A program made the position numbers and the translations under genes. From a virus, in the IMG/VR virus record IMGVR_UViG_3300042485_002191, positions 1-27,161 of that record: a DNA stretch of 27,161 bases. The stretch is one strand, 5' to 3'. The notes beneath the pieces were generated by a model that saw nothing but the letters and a program-made list of their open reading frames with translations, did not search any database and had not been told where the DNA came from. Of this stretch, positions 7,585-16,536 are shown in pieces (the first letter of the stretch is position 1; each line of letters begins with the position of its first letter).

Positions 7585-8255
7585 TGTATTGATTTTTTTA
7601 ATTTTGAAACATCCATAGATGTATTGTTTGGTACATACTCCGGCTTTCCAGCTGGCTTTACATTTTTATTAGTTTGTTTTGCCAAATCAAACATAGATTT
7701 GAATTCGGTTCCTACATTAAATATACCAAAATTATTTGACATAACCAAATTAATTATTAAAGATGATATAACATCTACATAATCAAAATTTCCCCATTGG
7801 TCATCCCATGCCCTTTCATATGGAAATGGATTTGGTTTATGAGTACCTTTACAAATTAAATAATTATTTGATTTTAATTCAATATACGCGTCTGCCAAAA
7901 GTTTGGTATATGAGTACCAATTATTACCATGAACCGGTATATCATTTTCCGAAACTTCTGAATTAGAATTTGTATAAACATAATCGGTTGATATGTGGAC
8001 TAATTTAATATTTTGATTATTACAATAATCGACCAAATCAGCTACCGCTTTATAATTTACATTCCAATTATTTTCTTTATCGTTTGAATATGTGTTAGTA
8101 AATGCTATACAATTAATAATAACATCATACCCATGAAAATTAAAATCATTTTTAGTTATATCGAACCCATCTTTTTTACGAGATATATAATCCCAATTAG
8201 TTTGCTTAACTATTTCGGAACCAAGTAACCCATCTCCCAGAACCAATACCTTCAT
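7581..8255 (-). CDS. RmlD-like NAD(P)-dependent sugar-nucleotide reductase
   Basis: The 224-residue protein is a short-chain dehydrogenase/reductase of the RmlD type. It has the dinucleotide loop GDGLLG (7-12), STDYVY (89-94) with the catalytic Thr/Ser region, and the YSYTK motif with Y114 and K118 in Y-x3-K spacing. RmlD reduces the 4-keto group of deoxysugar nucleotides; homologues do the same in dideoxysugar pathways. At 224 residues it is clearly shorter than RmlD (about 290), lacking part of the substrate-binding C-terminus. It overlaps the RfbH-like gene by one base (TAATG), so the two are probably made together and may act in sequence. The exact substrate is unknown. Confidence 0.75.
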   Translation of the reverse strand: MKVLVLGDGLLGSEIVKQTNWDYISRKKDGFDITKNDFNFHGYDVIINCIAFTNTYSNDKENNWNVNYKAVADLVDYCNNQNIKLVHISTDYVYTNSNSEVSENDIPVHGNNWYSYTKLLADAYIELKSNNYLICKGTHKPNPFPYERAWDDQWGNFDYVDVISSLIINLVMSNNFGIFNVGTEFKSMFDLAKQTNKNVKPAGKPEYVPNNTSMDVSKLKKSIQ

Positions 8256-9541
8256 TATTTGAACTTTTTAATAACTTCTTCAATATAATCAAATACCAAA
8301 TCGGTATAATGTGGTGCTGCCCCAATAAAGAACACTTTATCTAATACTTTATTTGCTTCTGGGTAGTTTTTAAAATCATCTAAAAATGAATATCCTGGAT
8401 GTAATAAAATATTTCCTGCAAAGTAGTTTCTTGTTTGGATTTTGTTTTTTTCCAAAAATTCAACTAATCTGTGTTTTAATCCTGGTTCATCACAAATGAA
8501 TGGAGTTCCAAACCAACATGGGTCAGCTTTATCCAATTTAGATGGTGCTCTCAATCCAGGTATGTTATCAACAAATATTTGAGTAAGTCTTTCTTTACTT
8601 CTCTTTCTATTTACTTCAATCTCATCCAATTTTTCTAATTGAACAATTCCAATTGCTCCTTGTAAATCCAATGGTTTTAAGTTGTAACCCATATGGCTGA
8701 AAACATATTTATGGTCAATTACACCATCGTAATTTTCTAACCATTTGTCAAATCTATTTCCACAAGTTCCACATGATAATAAGTTTGCAGAACCAATACA
8801 ATAACAATCTCTACCCCACCATGAATAACTTACAAACAATGCCTTTAATTCATCATCATTCGTGCAAATCATTCCACCTTCTCCTGTCGAAATATGGTGT
8901 GCAGGATAGAATGAATTTGAAAAGGCAACATAGTAGTCAGTTAATGGTTTATCGTTCCATTTTGTACCCAAAGAATCACAATTATCACCAATTATCTTCA
9001 AATCATACTTATCAGCAATCTCTTGCAATCTATCCATATCTGGAGGATTACCCAAAACAGGTGATACGAATATACCCTTTGTTTTTTCAGTAATTTTTGA
9101 TTCTATTTGGTTTAAGTCAAAGTTTAATGTATCCCATTCAATATCTAAAAATATTGGTTTCAATCTATGTTGATATAATACTGAAATTGTAGTTGCAAAT
9201 CCAACTGGAGATACGATAATTTCATCATCATCTGCCCAATTAAATCTTTTCTTTAATGCAGCAATCAATACCAAGTTAGCAGAACTACCTGAGTTTACCA
9301 TATGAGAATGTTTAACATTAACTCTCGTACTGAATAGGTTTTCAAATTTATAAACTCTTTCTCCTGCAGTAATCCACTTTCCATTTAAGAATGTGTCAAT
9401 TGCTGTTTCTATTTCTCTGTTATCCCAATAAGGACCAGAATAGTAAATTGGTGTTTTACCCGCTTCAAAACTTTTAGCGTTGTAAATGTATGGAGCTACG
9501 TGATTTCCTACCAATCCACGTATATTACTTAAATCTATCAT
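8255..9541 (-). CDS. rfbH: RfbH/E1-type CDP-4-keto-6-deoxyglucose 3-dehydrase (DegT family)
   Basis: The 428-residue protein belongs to the DegT/DnrJ/EryC1/StrS fold, with GSSANL (85-90) and GDNCDSLG (185-192). In the position normally held by the PLP lysine it reads SFYPAHHISTGEGG (210-223), so His215 replaces Lys. This is the hallmark of the PMP-dependent 3-dehydrases E1/RfbH, which remove the C3 hydroxyl. It also has C188, C246 and C248 in exactly the C-x57-C-x-C spacing known for the [2Fe-2S] site of E1, with further Cys257 and Cys260 (CGTCGNRF). E1 makes the 3-deoxy intermediate of 3,6-dideoxyhexoses. No E3-type reductase is visible here, so the electron donor would have to come from elsewhere. 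Confidence 0.9.
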   Translation of the reverse strand: MIDLSNIRGLVGNHVAPYIYNAKSFEAGKTPIYYSGPYWDNREIETAIDTFLNGKWITAGERVYKFENLFSTRVNVKHSHMVNSGSSANLVLIAALKKRFNWADDDEIIVSPVGFATTISVLYQHRLKPIFLDIEWDTLNFDLNQIESKITEKTKGIFVSPVLGNPPDMDRLQEIADKYDLKIIGDNCDSLGTKWNDKPLTDYYVAFSNSFYPAHHISTGEGGMICTNDDELKALFVSYSWWGRDCYCIGSANLLSCGTCGNRFDKWLENYDGVIDHKYVFSHMGYNLKPLDLQGAIGIVQLEKLDEIEVNRKRSKERLTQIFVDNIPGLRAPSKLDKADPCWFGTPFICDEPGLKHRLVEFLEKNKIQTRNYFAGNILLHPGYSFLDDFKNYPEANKVLDKVFFIGAAPHYTDLVFDYIEEVIKKFK

Positions 9542-10400
9542 ATGCTGTTATTAATCTATCTACTACTTGTACTTGTGTATAATTATGTAATACTTTCATC
9601 ATTCCATTGTGTGCAATTCGTTCTCTCTCCTCTTCGTTTTCGTTATAGTAATTCATCTTCTCAATACAATCAAACATATCATTGTATAAAATAATATCTT
9701 CACCATCTATAAATAATTCTTCCAAACCTCTACTGATATCCAACTTATCCGTCAATACCATTTTACCACAAGCCATACCTTCAAATATTCTACGGGTTAT
9801 TTCACCCCATCTACTATTTTGAATCACTATCAATCCTTTATTCAAAAATTCAGTATGTTGTTTTGCATCCATACCATTTTGATTTCCAATTGCACCTTCT
9901 GCCCAATGTGTAAGATAATCTAAAAATTCAGAACCACCTCTACCTCTACTTGTTACACCCACATATTCAGGTTCTAAATTCATTGGAAACTGTACCATTG
10001 TATCTGCCCAATGTGGAACCCAATCACAATCAATACCTCTACTTCTATATTCGTATGCCGATACTCTATCCGGAGTAATTGTATAATGAAAACGATTTGC
10101 TTTTGGATAATTTCTTTCAAAGTTTTGTGGGTCATCTCCACTTTCTTGTATCCAACATGCACTTGGTTTTAAATCTTTATCTAAATATGGTGAATCAATT
10201 CTACCCCAATCCATAAACAACACAATATCCGTTGGAATGTCTTGTTGAATCCACAATTGTAATGCAGAATCATCGGTTGCCGTAATCGATACTATTTCAG
10301 TTTCCCAACCTCTCTCCTTAAACTCATTGAGTAAAGACAAAGGTGTTGACCAGGTTTCATTTGGAGTATGATTATATATGAATGTTATTTTATTTCGCAT
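9525..10400 (-). CDS. GT-B-fold glycosyltransferase (CgeB/Glycos_transf_1_2-like)
   Basis: The 291-residue protein starts ITFIYNHTPNETWSTPLSLL, typical of a GT-B N-domain. Its C-terminal half has the family signature RRIFEGMACGKMVLTDK (about 207-223), then ISRGLEELFIDGEDIILYND. The E at the start of this motif is the usual contact to the nucleotide-sugar phosphate or ribose. It lacks a long N-domain, so it is smaller than most GT-B enzymes. It overlaps the RfbH gene by 17 bases, which suggests coupled translation of sugar synthesis and transfer. Substrate unknown. Confidence 0.8.
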   Translation of the reverse strand: MRNKITFIYNHTPNETWSTPLSLLNEFKERGWETEIVSITATDDSALQLWIQQDIPTDIVLFMDWGRIDSPYLDKDLKPSACWIQESGDDPQNFERNYPKANRFHYTITPDRVSAYEYRSRGIDCDWVPHWADTMVQFPMNLEPEYVGVTSRGRGGSEFLDYLTHWAEGAIGNQNGMDAKQHTEFLNKGLIVIQNSRWGEITRRIFEGMACGKMVLTDKLDISRGLEELFIDGEDIILYNDMFDCIEKMNYYNENEEERERIAHNGMMKVLHNYTQVQVVDRLITAYDRFK

Positions 10401-11019
10401 ATTCTTCTCTTTTAAATAAAATTGAATAATGGTTTTCTCCCTCTCTATTATACGATGAGTATGGTTTCCAATCTATTCCGTTTTGAATATAATCAACTTC
10501 GGCATTAAATCTATTTTTCCTTACTCCGTCCATTTTTATTGTTTTTAAATATGATGATTTTGCCCACCAAAAATTACCAGAATACAATTTCCATTTTCCG
10601 GCAGTTCCTAATAAAACACCATATGTATTATAATCGGTTTTTTCAAAAATTTTAAATATATTTTTTACTTTTTCAATATTAAAATAATTCATAAGATGTC
10701 TCCAACTTACTACATTTTCTAAGTTTTGTTTTGATGCACCCTTTGTATGAATATACAAAATATAATCGGAATCACCAAACTTTTCTTTATCTTTTTCTAT
10801 TAAATCTAATGTTACAAATTCATTACCTCTAGACCTCACATCTCTAATTTTTTCAAATTTATTAATAATATAATCTATTGAAGTATTATCCTCTGCAATA
10901 GAAATCCCCACATTTAATATGTAAGGAAAATCAAAATGTTTTTTTATTAGATTTAATTGTTCATCTATTATAGATTCAACACCATCAATTGCATATATGT
11001 GATAGTATATGTGAACCAT
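10390..11019 (-). CDS. Putative glycosyltransferase with YIHTKG motif
   Basis: The 209-residue protein opens HIYYHIYAIDG and has YILYIHTKGAS (86-96), WRHLMNYF (106-113) and GNFWWAKSSYL (148-158). Paired HTKG and WR.mmYF motifs occur in glycosyltransferase-like proteins of capsule and rhamnan loci; the xxYIHTKG strand seems to take the DxD position. I assign it only as a putative transferase. It overlaps the next gene by 11 bases and the previous one by one base (TAATG), so it lies firmly within the operon. No membrane segment is visible. Confidence 0.6.
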   Translation of the reverse strand: MVHIYYHIYAIDGVESIIDEQLNLIKKHFDFPYILNVGISIAEDNTSIDYIINKFEKIRDVRSRGNEFVTLDLIEKDKEKFGDSDYILYIHTKGASKQNLENVVSWRHLMNYFNIEKVKNIFKIFEKTDYNTYGVLLGTAGKWKLYSGNFWWAKSSYLKTIKMDGVRKNRFNAEVDYIQNGIDWKPYSSYNREGENHYSILFKREEYAK

Positions 11020-11642
11020 TATAAAGTATCGTAATAATTATTCTGTCTTTCTTGTCTTTCGATTGTCTTTGGATGTTTGATACAATATATCTCTTCAGCT
11101 GGAAAATTTGTATAAGATTCAAATCCTACTATTCTTTCATGTACTTTACCACTCCAACCGATTTTGTCAGAGTTTTTATAGATACGAGTCTGAACATCGG
11201 GAAAGTTTACCCATCCTTTCTCATTTACATTCCATCCCCATTTTTGAATATGAGATTGAGTTAAACCTTCAACAGTATTAATTCTAGGAACAACAATCAT
11301 ATCCTTATCGGTATTTACATCCAATAATGCTTCCATATTTACAATCAAATCAGGCATAAGATATTCATCAGCATCCAATTGAAATATCCACTCACCTTTA
11401 CATTGTGAGTTTAATAAATTTTTCCATTGTGCAAAATCATTATCAAATTCCGATTCGATAAGTGTAATGTGGTCTGCATTAGCTTGTAGTTCTAAATACT
11501 CTACTAATTCTATTGGAGCTTTCGGTGTATCTAATAGGACTACTATTTCCGAATTTTCTTCTTTATAGTTTAATAATTGTCCTACCAATCTAATCGTTTC
11601 TTCGACTTCATTACAAGCCGTTATTGCGTAACTTAATTTCAT
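11019..11642 (-). CDS. Family-2 glycosyltransferase
   Basis: Starting from the ATG at 11642, the 207-residue protein opens MKLSYAITACNE, the expected first strand of a GT-A domain, and has the metal site QLDADEYL (88-95). Later segments include RIYKN and KVHERIVG, a pattern seen in lipopolysaccharide core transferases of the WaaE/KdtX type. A longer ATG reading to 11678 would add 12 residues and overlap the upstream gene by 37 bases. The inner ATG overlaps the upstream stop by one base (TAATG), matching other junctions here, so I prefer it. Confidence 0.8.
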   Translation of the reverse strand: MKLSYAITACNEVEETIRLVGQLLNYKEENSEIVVLLDTPKAPIELVEYLELQANADHITLIESEFDNDFAQWKNLLNSQCKGEWIFQLDADEYLMPDLIVNMEALLDVNTDKDMIVVPRINTVEGLTQSHIQKWGWNVNEKGWVNFPDVQTRIYKNSDKIGWSGKVHERIVGFESYTNFPAEEIYCIKHPKTIERQERQNNYYDTL

Positions 11643-12010
11643 TAAAATACTTTTTCGTTTGATGTTGTATAACTCCATGCAGAACCACTCGGATATCCAT
11701 ATGCAGTTGATGTTGTTCCAAATCCAAATGATGGATTAGCAATTGTAATTGAACCAACACCTGGTGTTGTTGTTATTGTTGTTCCAGATGAACCACTACC
11801 ACAAGTTATCTTAAATGGATTGTATGGGTCTGTTGGTGGTGGTGTAATAAATGTATTTGGTGTTCCCCATCCACCTATACCGATTGGAGTTCCATCGTTA
11901 ACTTTTGATAACTTTTCTTTTAATAAATCCCACTGCTTTGGAGTAATATTAAATTCATGTACTCCTTCTGTAAATCCTTTTAACCAAAGGACAAATTCTT
12001 TTGATGTCAT
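11642..12010 (-). CDS. Small phage protein with Gly/Ser/Thr-rich tail
   Basis: The 122-residue protein has two parts. Residues 1-38 (MTSKEFVLWLKGFTEG, then ITPKQWDLLKEKL) form two or three amphipathic helices resembling a short N-terminal module I have seen in small proteins of several tailed phages. Residues 40-122 are low complexity, rich in Gly, Ser, Thr, Pro and aromatic residues (GIGGWGTPNTF, GSGSSGTTI, SFGFGTTSTAYGYPSG). The tail resembles a flexible or adhesive surface region and has many Ser/Thr that could be glycosylated. No enzyme motif is visible. It lies between glycosyltransferases, so it could be their target, but this is speculation. Confidence 0.6.
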   Translation of the reverse strand: MTSKEFVLWLKGFTEGVHEFNITPKQWDLLKEKLSKVNDGTPIGIGGWGTPNTFITPPPTDPYNPFKITCGSGSSGTTITTTPGVGSITIANPSFGFGTTSTAYGYPSGSAWSYTTSNEKVF

Positions 12011-12012
12011 AA

Positions 12013-12486
12013 CTATTTATTTTTTAATTGAGATTTTTTATCTATACCTATTACATTTTTATTTTTTGGTGTAAGTTGATTTACATCCATATCCAATTCT
12101 ATAATTTGGCCAAATCCACTAATCTTATAAGTTCTATATGAATCATTTGAAACAACTGGAACTTTTGATACAACAGAAGAGTAAAACTTTTTTGCACCTC
12201 CTTTCATTTCCAATAATTCGGTATCTTCATTTATAAATTTACCAAAAAATCTTTTTATAATTTGTGGATTTACATTTGAAACTTTTACAGCATGAACTAT
12301 ATCTTTTGATGCTGATGCAAATAATGTGTAGATTATTGGTGCATTTGTTTCTGTATATTTGCCTTTCGTTCCATCAATATATTCGTATTCCTTAATTAAA
12401 TAAAATCTACCCCTTGTTATTTTTTTAGGATTTATATAATTTCTTTCGTCTATGAATTTACGATATATTGGATTATAATTTGGCAT
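12013..12486 (-). CDS. Unknown protein of 157 residues
   Basis: I do not recognise a family. The protein is Lys-rich and basic, with a beta-rich look: RGRFYLIKEYEYI, APIIYTLFASASKDIVHAV and YRTYKISGFGQIIELDMDV are probable strands. Residues 70-85 (NVNPQIIKRFFGKF) look helical. There is no signal peptide, membrane span or cysteine cluster. It is translated from an ATG overlapping the upstream glycosyltransferase stop (TAATG) and is followed 2 bases later by the Gly/Ser/Thr-rich gene. The strand-rich fold and position could suit a small virion or baseplate-associated protein, but nothing in the sequence proves that. Confidence 0.55.
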   Translation of the reverse strand: MPNYNPIYRKFIDERNYINPKKITRGRFYLIKEYEYIDGTKGKYTETNAPIIYTLFASASKDIVHAVKVSNVNPQIIKRFFGKFINEDTELLEMKGGAKKFYSSVVSKVPVVSNDSYRTYKISGFGQIIELDMDVNQLTPKNKNVIGIDKKSQLKNK

Positions 12487-13754
12487 TATTTATTTAACGT
12501 TTTCAATTTTGGTAATTGTAATTGTTGAAATTTTGGTTGTATCTTAGTATAAATACCATACTGATTTAAAATACTATCAAATCCTTCAGTCATTTTTGTT
12601 AGACTAAAATTTGCTAAATTATATTTTTTTAATTTAGATGATTCGGTTTTGTATTTATCATAATTCTTATAAACATCTTTGATTGAAAGTAATGCTTTTG
12701 AAATATTCACATTAAACCATTGTGATTCTTTTAATAAGAATTGGTCAGCTGCAGATTCATGTACCGGTTTCAATTCACCTTCTAATAATACTGCACCTTG
12801 TTTTAAAAAATCAATATGGCCACTCCAATTAGAAACAATTACAGGCTTTCCTGTCAAACTAAATTCTAATAGTGGTCTACCAAATCCTTCACCTTTTGTA
12901 AAATTTAACATTGCTTTTACTTTTTTATGTTCGTATAACCCATTCATTTCCGATGGAGTTAAATCACCATGTAAAAGATAAATTGGAACTGACTTATAAT
13001 CTTTACCCAATACCTCTTTGATTTTTTTAATTGTAGTTTCTCTATCCATCACACTAAATCCCGCGGAACTGGTTTTAAGAACTAATGCTGGTTTTACTTT
13101 TTCATTTTTGAAAGCCATTGCAAATGTTTTAATCATCATTCCAACATTTTTTCTATCTTCACCTAAATCACCTCTTAACCAATGTCCTACAAATAAGAAT
13201 GCAAAATCTTCTTTGATTGAATCCAATTCCGTAATATTTACAACATCTTCCGTTCCAAAATCCATCTCATCAAATCCTTCAAAAAGAATTTCAACAGGCT
13301 TTTGGATTTTATGTTGTGCAATCAATTGACCACTATTTTTGTCTTGTTCATTGTAAATTGTATCTACCAAACTTTTCTTTGAATGTTCAGATGGTACTAT
13401 AATTAAGTCCATTCTATTACAACCATGTAGCCAATCTAATGGTGAATGTGTTGTTTCGATAGCTGCAGTAATACCGATATTATAATGTCCTACTGGTTGG
13501 AATTCGTTTGGTACAGTAACCTGAATATAAATGTCAGGTTTTTGTTCAATACCCGGAATGATATTATCTACTATCCACTTATGAAATGGATTGTCATAAT
13601 TAAGTGAATCCATTGGAGTATTACCCCAACGTGTACTAATTACTTTAATTTCAAATTTATCTAATTTATAAAGAGAGTGTAATAAATCTCTCGCGTGGTC
13701 ACCATACCCACTTCTTGTTGCTACTGGTGCTTGAAATACTAATGTTGGTTTCAT
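12486..13754 (-). CDS. GT4-family glycosyltransferase
   Basis: The 422-residue GT-B enzyme has an N-domain beginning PTLVFQAPVATRSGYGDHAR (3-22), whose G-x-G turn contacts the acceptor side in family 4. The C-domain has FLFVGHWLRGDLGEDRKN near 186-203 and the E-x7-E motif EGFGRPLLE (289-297), which binds the donor nucleotide sugar. It transfers a sugar with retention of configuration. It follows the other GT4 gene by one base (TAATATG), and the two may act in succession. Length is normal for the family. Confidence 0.85.
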   Translation of the reverse strand: MKPTLVFQAPVATRSGYGDHARDLLHSLYKLDKFEIKVISTRWGNTPMDSLNYDNPFHKWIVDNIIPGIEQKPDIYIQVTVPNEFQPVGHYNIGITAAIETTHSPLDWLHGCNRMDLIIVPSEHSKKSLVDTIYNEQDKNSGQLIAQHKIQKPVEILFEGFDEMDFGTEDVVNITELDSIKEDFAFLFVGHWLRGDLGEDRKNVGMMIKTFAMAFKNEKVKPALVLKTSSAGFSVMDRETTIKKIKEVLGKDYKSVPIYLLHGDLTPSEMNGLYEHKKVKAMLNFTKGEGFGRPLLEFSLTGKPVIVSNWSGHIDFLKQGAVLLEGELKPVHESAADQFLLKESQWFNVNISKALLSIKDVYKNYDKYKTESSKLKKYNLANFSLTKMTEGFDSILNQYGIYTKIQPKFQQLQLPKLKTLNK

Positions 13755-13755
13755 A

Positions 13756-15138
13756 TTATAACTCTATTAACTTAAATTTTTGTTTTGGTTTCCAATTTTC
13801 GAATGCACCTTCCATACCATCTACTAATGATTGACACATTGCTTCTCTACTTAATTTACCTTCTCCTAAGAAATGTTTTCTACCTTTCAATCCGGCAGCT
13901 TCTCTATCTTCTTTTGGCATTTTATACCAATCCATAATTAAAGGAGTGATATCTTCAAAGTCAACTCTATCATCAAAAATATATGGAGTAGGTACTGAAC
14001 CCGTTGTTGAACGAACTGGCCAAATTGGTTTAACCCAATCTCCCCACACTACACCTGCTTTTCTGTGCCTATCGTGTAAAGAACCAATTTCAACATAATC
14101 TTCGGCAATTAGTAATTTACCCGTTCCTCTTTCTCTAAATCCACATTGGTCTTGTAATCCACCTGTAACCGTTACTATGATTGGAGTTCCTGCCATTACT
14201 GATTCTGCGGTTGCTAAACCAAATCCTTCATTAGATGCCACATTAATTGTCACATCTCCCATATTGTAAAGATAGTTCAATTGTTCTTCGGAATATCTAT
14301 TTGGTGCAAATACGACATTTGTTTCAGGTGAACAACATTCTGCAATTGTTCTTGGTAAATCTGTTCCATGTTCTTCGACAGGTTGAGTATGCATTAATAA
14401 ACATACTTTACTTCTTTCTTCAGGTCGTAATGCTTCAACAAATTTATCGAATGCTAAAATAACATCAATAGGTTGTTTTCTACGAATATTTCTATTATTC
14501 CAATATAAAACAAAATCGTATTCCTTATCACCAAATATTTCTTTTTTAAATTCTTGTGGAACTTCTACTGGTTTGTATAAGTCGGAATTGATACCATGTG
14601 GTACATAACTTACTTGCCAGTCTGCGGGTGGTGTCCAATGTTTTTCTTTATCCCAACTCCAAACTCTTTTAGTAATACCATAAGTTTGTTTTGAAATACA
14701 TCCAATCCAATCACAACTTTCGTAGTAATCTCTATTGTATTTTGGGTCTGGTAAATCATCCCAGATATGATAGAAAAATAATGGTACCGATTGACGAACT
14801 TCGTGCTCCATCTCATATAACCAAATCCAATATCTCGGGTCTGTAAAGTGTAAGATAGCGTCAGGTTTTTCAATCATCAATAATCGTCTAATTATATCGG
14901 CATTACCATAACCATCGGACGGGTAAATTTTTACATTTGCATCTTTTACACCTGTTTGTTCTCTAACACTTTCATTTAGGTCTAAAACTTTACCAGCTTC
15001 TGGATGTTTGATTGCAGCTCCTAATTGAACCCAATCATACTTATCAACAGTTCCCAACACTAATTGTTTGGAAACATTGGCAATACCACTTGCCATTCTT
15101 AAATCATCCGATAATAACAGAATCTTCTTTTTTGTCAT
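13756..15138 (-). CDS. GT4-family glycosyltransferase
   Basis: The 460-residue GT-B enzyme opens KKILLLSDDLRMASGIANVS (4-23) and has a C-domain with FVLYWNNRNIRRKQP (209-223) and the donor-binding motif NEGFGLATAE (303-312; E304 and E312 in E-x7-E spacing), then AGTPIIVTVTGG. It is the first gene of the glycosylation island in transcription order, 24 bases after the nuclease gene. That short A/T-rich gap (ATATATTTAAAAATAAGTT before the ATG) could hold a leader or weak promoter. The acceptor is unknown. It is longer than its neighbour and not a close paralogue of it outside the family motifs. Confidence 0.85.
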   Translation of the reverse strand: MTKKKILLLSDDLRMASGIANVSKQLVLGTVDKYDWVQLGAAIKHPEAGKVLDLNESVREQTGVKDANVKIYPSDGYGNADIIRRLLMIEKPDAILHFTDPRYWIWLYEMEHEVRQSVPLFFYHIWDDLPDPKYNRDYYESCDWIGCISKQTYGITKRVWSWDKEKHWTPPADWQVSYVPHGINSDLYKPVEVPQEFKKEIFGDKEYDFVLYWNNRNIRRKQPIDVILAFDKFVEALRPEERSKVCLLMHTQPVEEHGTDLPRTIAECCSPETNVVFAPNRYSEEQLNYLYNMGDVTINVASNEGFGLATAESVMAGTPIIVTVTGGLQDQCGFRERGTGKLLIAEDYVEIGSLHDRHRKAGVVWGDWVKPIWPVRSTTGSVPTPYIFDDRVDFEDITPLIMDWYKMPKEDREAAGLKGRKHFLGEGKLSREAMCQSLVDGMEGAFENWKPKQKFKLIEL

Positions 15139-15162
15139 AACTTATTTTTAAATATATATTGT

Positions 15163-16047
15163 TTAATTTAGATTTTTTAACCCCCTATCACATATTCCTC
15201 TATCAAAAAACTCACACCATTCACATAGTTTAGTTGCGTTCTTTGGGAATTCTATGTCAGTTCTATAATTACCATCTTTGTCAAATACACTCTCTACAAA
15301 CTCCGTAAAACCCTTCCAGGCTTTGTTTACCGATACCTTACCATTTGCAGGAATGTGTTTACTGATTCTATGTGTTGGGATGTCTTCTCTTACTTCAACT
15401 TTTCTTTTCAATATGATAAATTCAACATCAATCACATCTTCGGAAATACCAATCAATTCAGCATAGAATTTTTTGTATAATAGGATTTGTGCACTTTTAA
15501 CTGGGTCTGATTTTTGATATTTACTCCAACCTCTTGTAGAAGTTTTAAAATCAATGATTCTATATCTACCTGTAAAGGTATCTCTGATAATCAAATCTAT
15601 GAAACCCATGAAGTTTACATTCTCCGAAATCTTTGTGTTTATAGGTTGTTCAATTGCTACCAACTCATCGTGTTTTAACGAAAAGAATTTGTTAAAGTTT
15701 TTGGGTTTTTGAAACCAATCTAATAAGACATTTCCATCTTCTAAAAACTCCACCATTTCTTCTTTGGTGCATATTGTAGTATTACCTATTTCACCTTCGG
15801 TTTCTTTAAGATATGCATCTCTCATTCTTTCTTTAAGATATTCCTTTAAGTCAATCATTTTGTCAGCTTGTGACTTTGATATTCTTAAACACTTCTCCAA
15901 ATAATTTTGTAGTGTCTCATGCATTGCAGTTCCAAAGATTGAATGAATGTTTGATGATGATTCACCTAACTTATCTATGTATGCTAATTTATATTGTTGT
16001 GGGCAACTATGCCACATACTATATTGTGAAAATGATACTCTTGCCAT
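15163..16047 (-). CDS. PD-(D/E)XK nuclease with RecB/Cas4-like Fe-S cysteines
   Basis: From the ATG at 16047 the product has 294 residues. A longer reading to 16068 uses TTG and adds only seven residues. Motifs follow the RecB-family exonuclease order: FGTAMHETL with H43, a metal-binding D151 in FIDLI, the core DFKT with D166 and K168, and Q187-x3-Y191 (QILLY). One N-terminal Cys15 (HSCPQQYK) plus C275, C278 and C286 (CEWC...C) near the end match the four-cysteine 4Fe-4S staple of AddB and Cas4. It probably degrades or trims single-stranded DNA ends. It lies just after the clamp-loader gene for gp62, pointing to a role in replication or recombination. Confidence 0.85.
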   Translation of the reverse strand: MARVSFSQYSMWHSCPQQYKLAYIDKLGESSSNIHSIFGTAMHETLQNYLEKCLRISKSQADKMIDLKEYLKERMRDAYLKETEGEIGNTTICTKEEMVEFLEDGNVLLDWFQKPKNFNKFFSLKHDELVAIEQPINTKISENVNFMGFIDLIIRDTFTGRYRIIDFKTSTRGWSKYQKSDPVKSAQILLYKKFYAELIGISEDVIDVEFIILKRKVEVREDIPTHRISKHIPANGKVSVNKAWKGFTEFVESVFDKDGNYRTDIEFPKNATKLCEWCEFFDRGICDRGLKNLN

Positions 16048-16086
16048 AATAACTGTAATATAAGACAAATAATTGGATTTACCAAA

Positions 16087-16536
16087 TTATATCTTAAGTT
16101 TCAATTTAGTTATTTGCTTTTTATCTATACCATATTTTTCACAAACATATTTCATATATTCTCTACCTTCTCTAGTTGAATAAAGAACTTCCAAATATTC
16201 AATTGCTTGATTTTCTGAACAATCATATTCTTTCTTTAGTAAGTCAACTATGAATTGTTCGTATTTATCCTCTGATTTTCCTTTTATATATTTCAAAAAG
16301 TATTTACCTTTTGGAATAACACTAATATACAACTTATACATTTCTTTTGGTTGTAATGTTTGTGTTAAAGGCAACAGAGATGCTACCAACTCAACCCATT
16401 CAGGTTTCATTGATAGAAATCTATTTATCATAAAATTACTCCAAGTCTTAACATCTTCGTCAGATAATTTGTCAAAATACTTAGGGTCTTGTATGGTAGT
16501 TATTGCATTGATATGGTCAAACAATTTTGCTGCCAC
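16087..16536 (-). CDS. 62: Clamp loader small subunit (gp62-like)
   Basis: The 149-residue protein aligns by eye with T4 gp62. WSNFMINRFLSMKPE parallels the T4 segment YSKFMVENALSQFPE. YISVIPKGKYFLKYIKG parallels YLMAAVPRGKRYGKWAK. DLLKKEYDCSENQAIEYL parallels KLLAKRYQVNTNDAINY. Gp62 bridges the gp44 ATPase ring to load the gp45 clamp. It is shorter than T4 gp62 (about 187 residues). The start is GTG, in a TAGTG junction with the upstream zinc-ribbon gene, which matches the TAATG junctions elsewhere and supports this start. Confidence 0.85.
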   Translation of the reverse strand: MAAKLFDHINAITTIQDPKYFDKLSDEDVKTWSNFMINRFLSMKPEWVELVASLLPLTQTLQPKEMYKLYISVIPKGKYFLKYIKGKSEDKYEQFIVDLLKKEYDCSENQAIEYLEVLYSTREGREYMKYVCEKYGIDKKQITKLKLKI

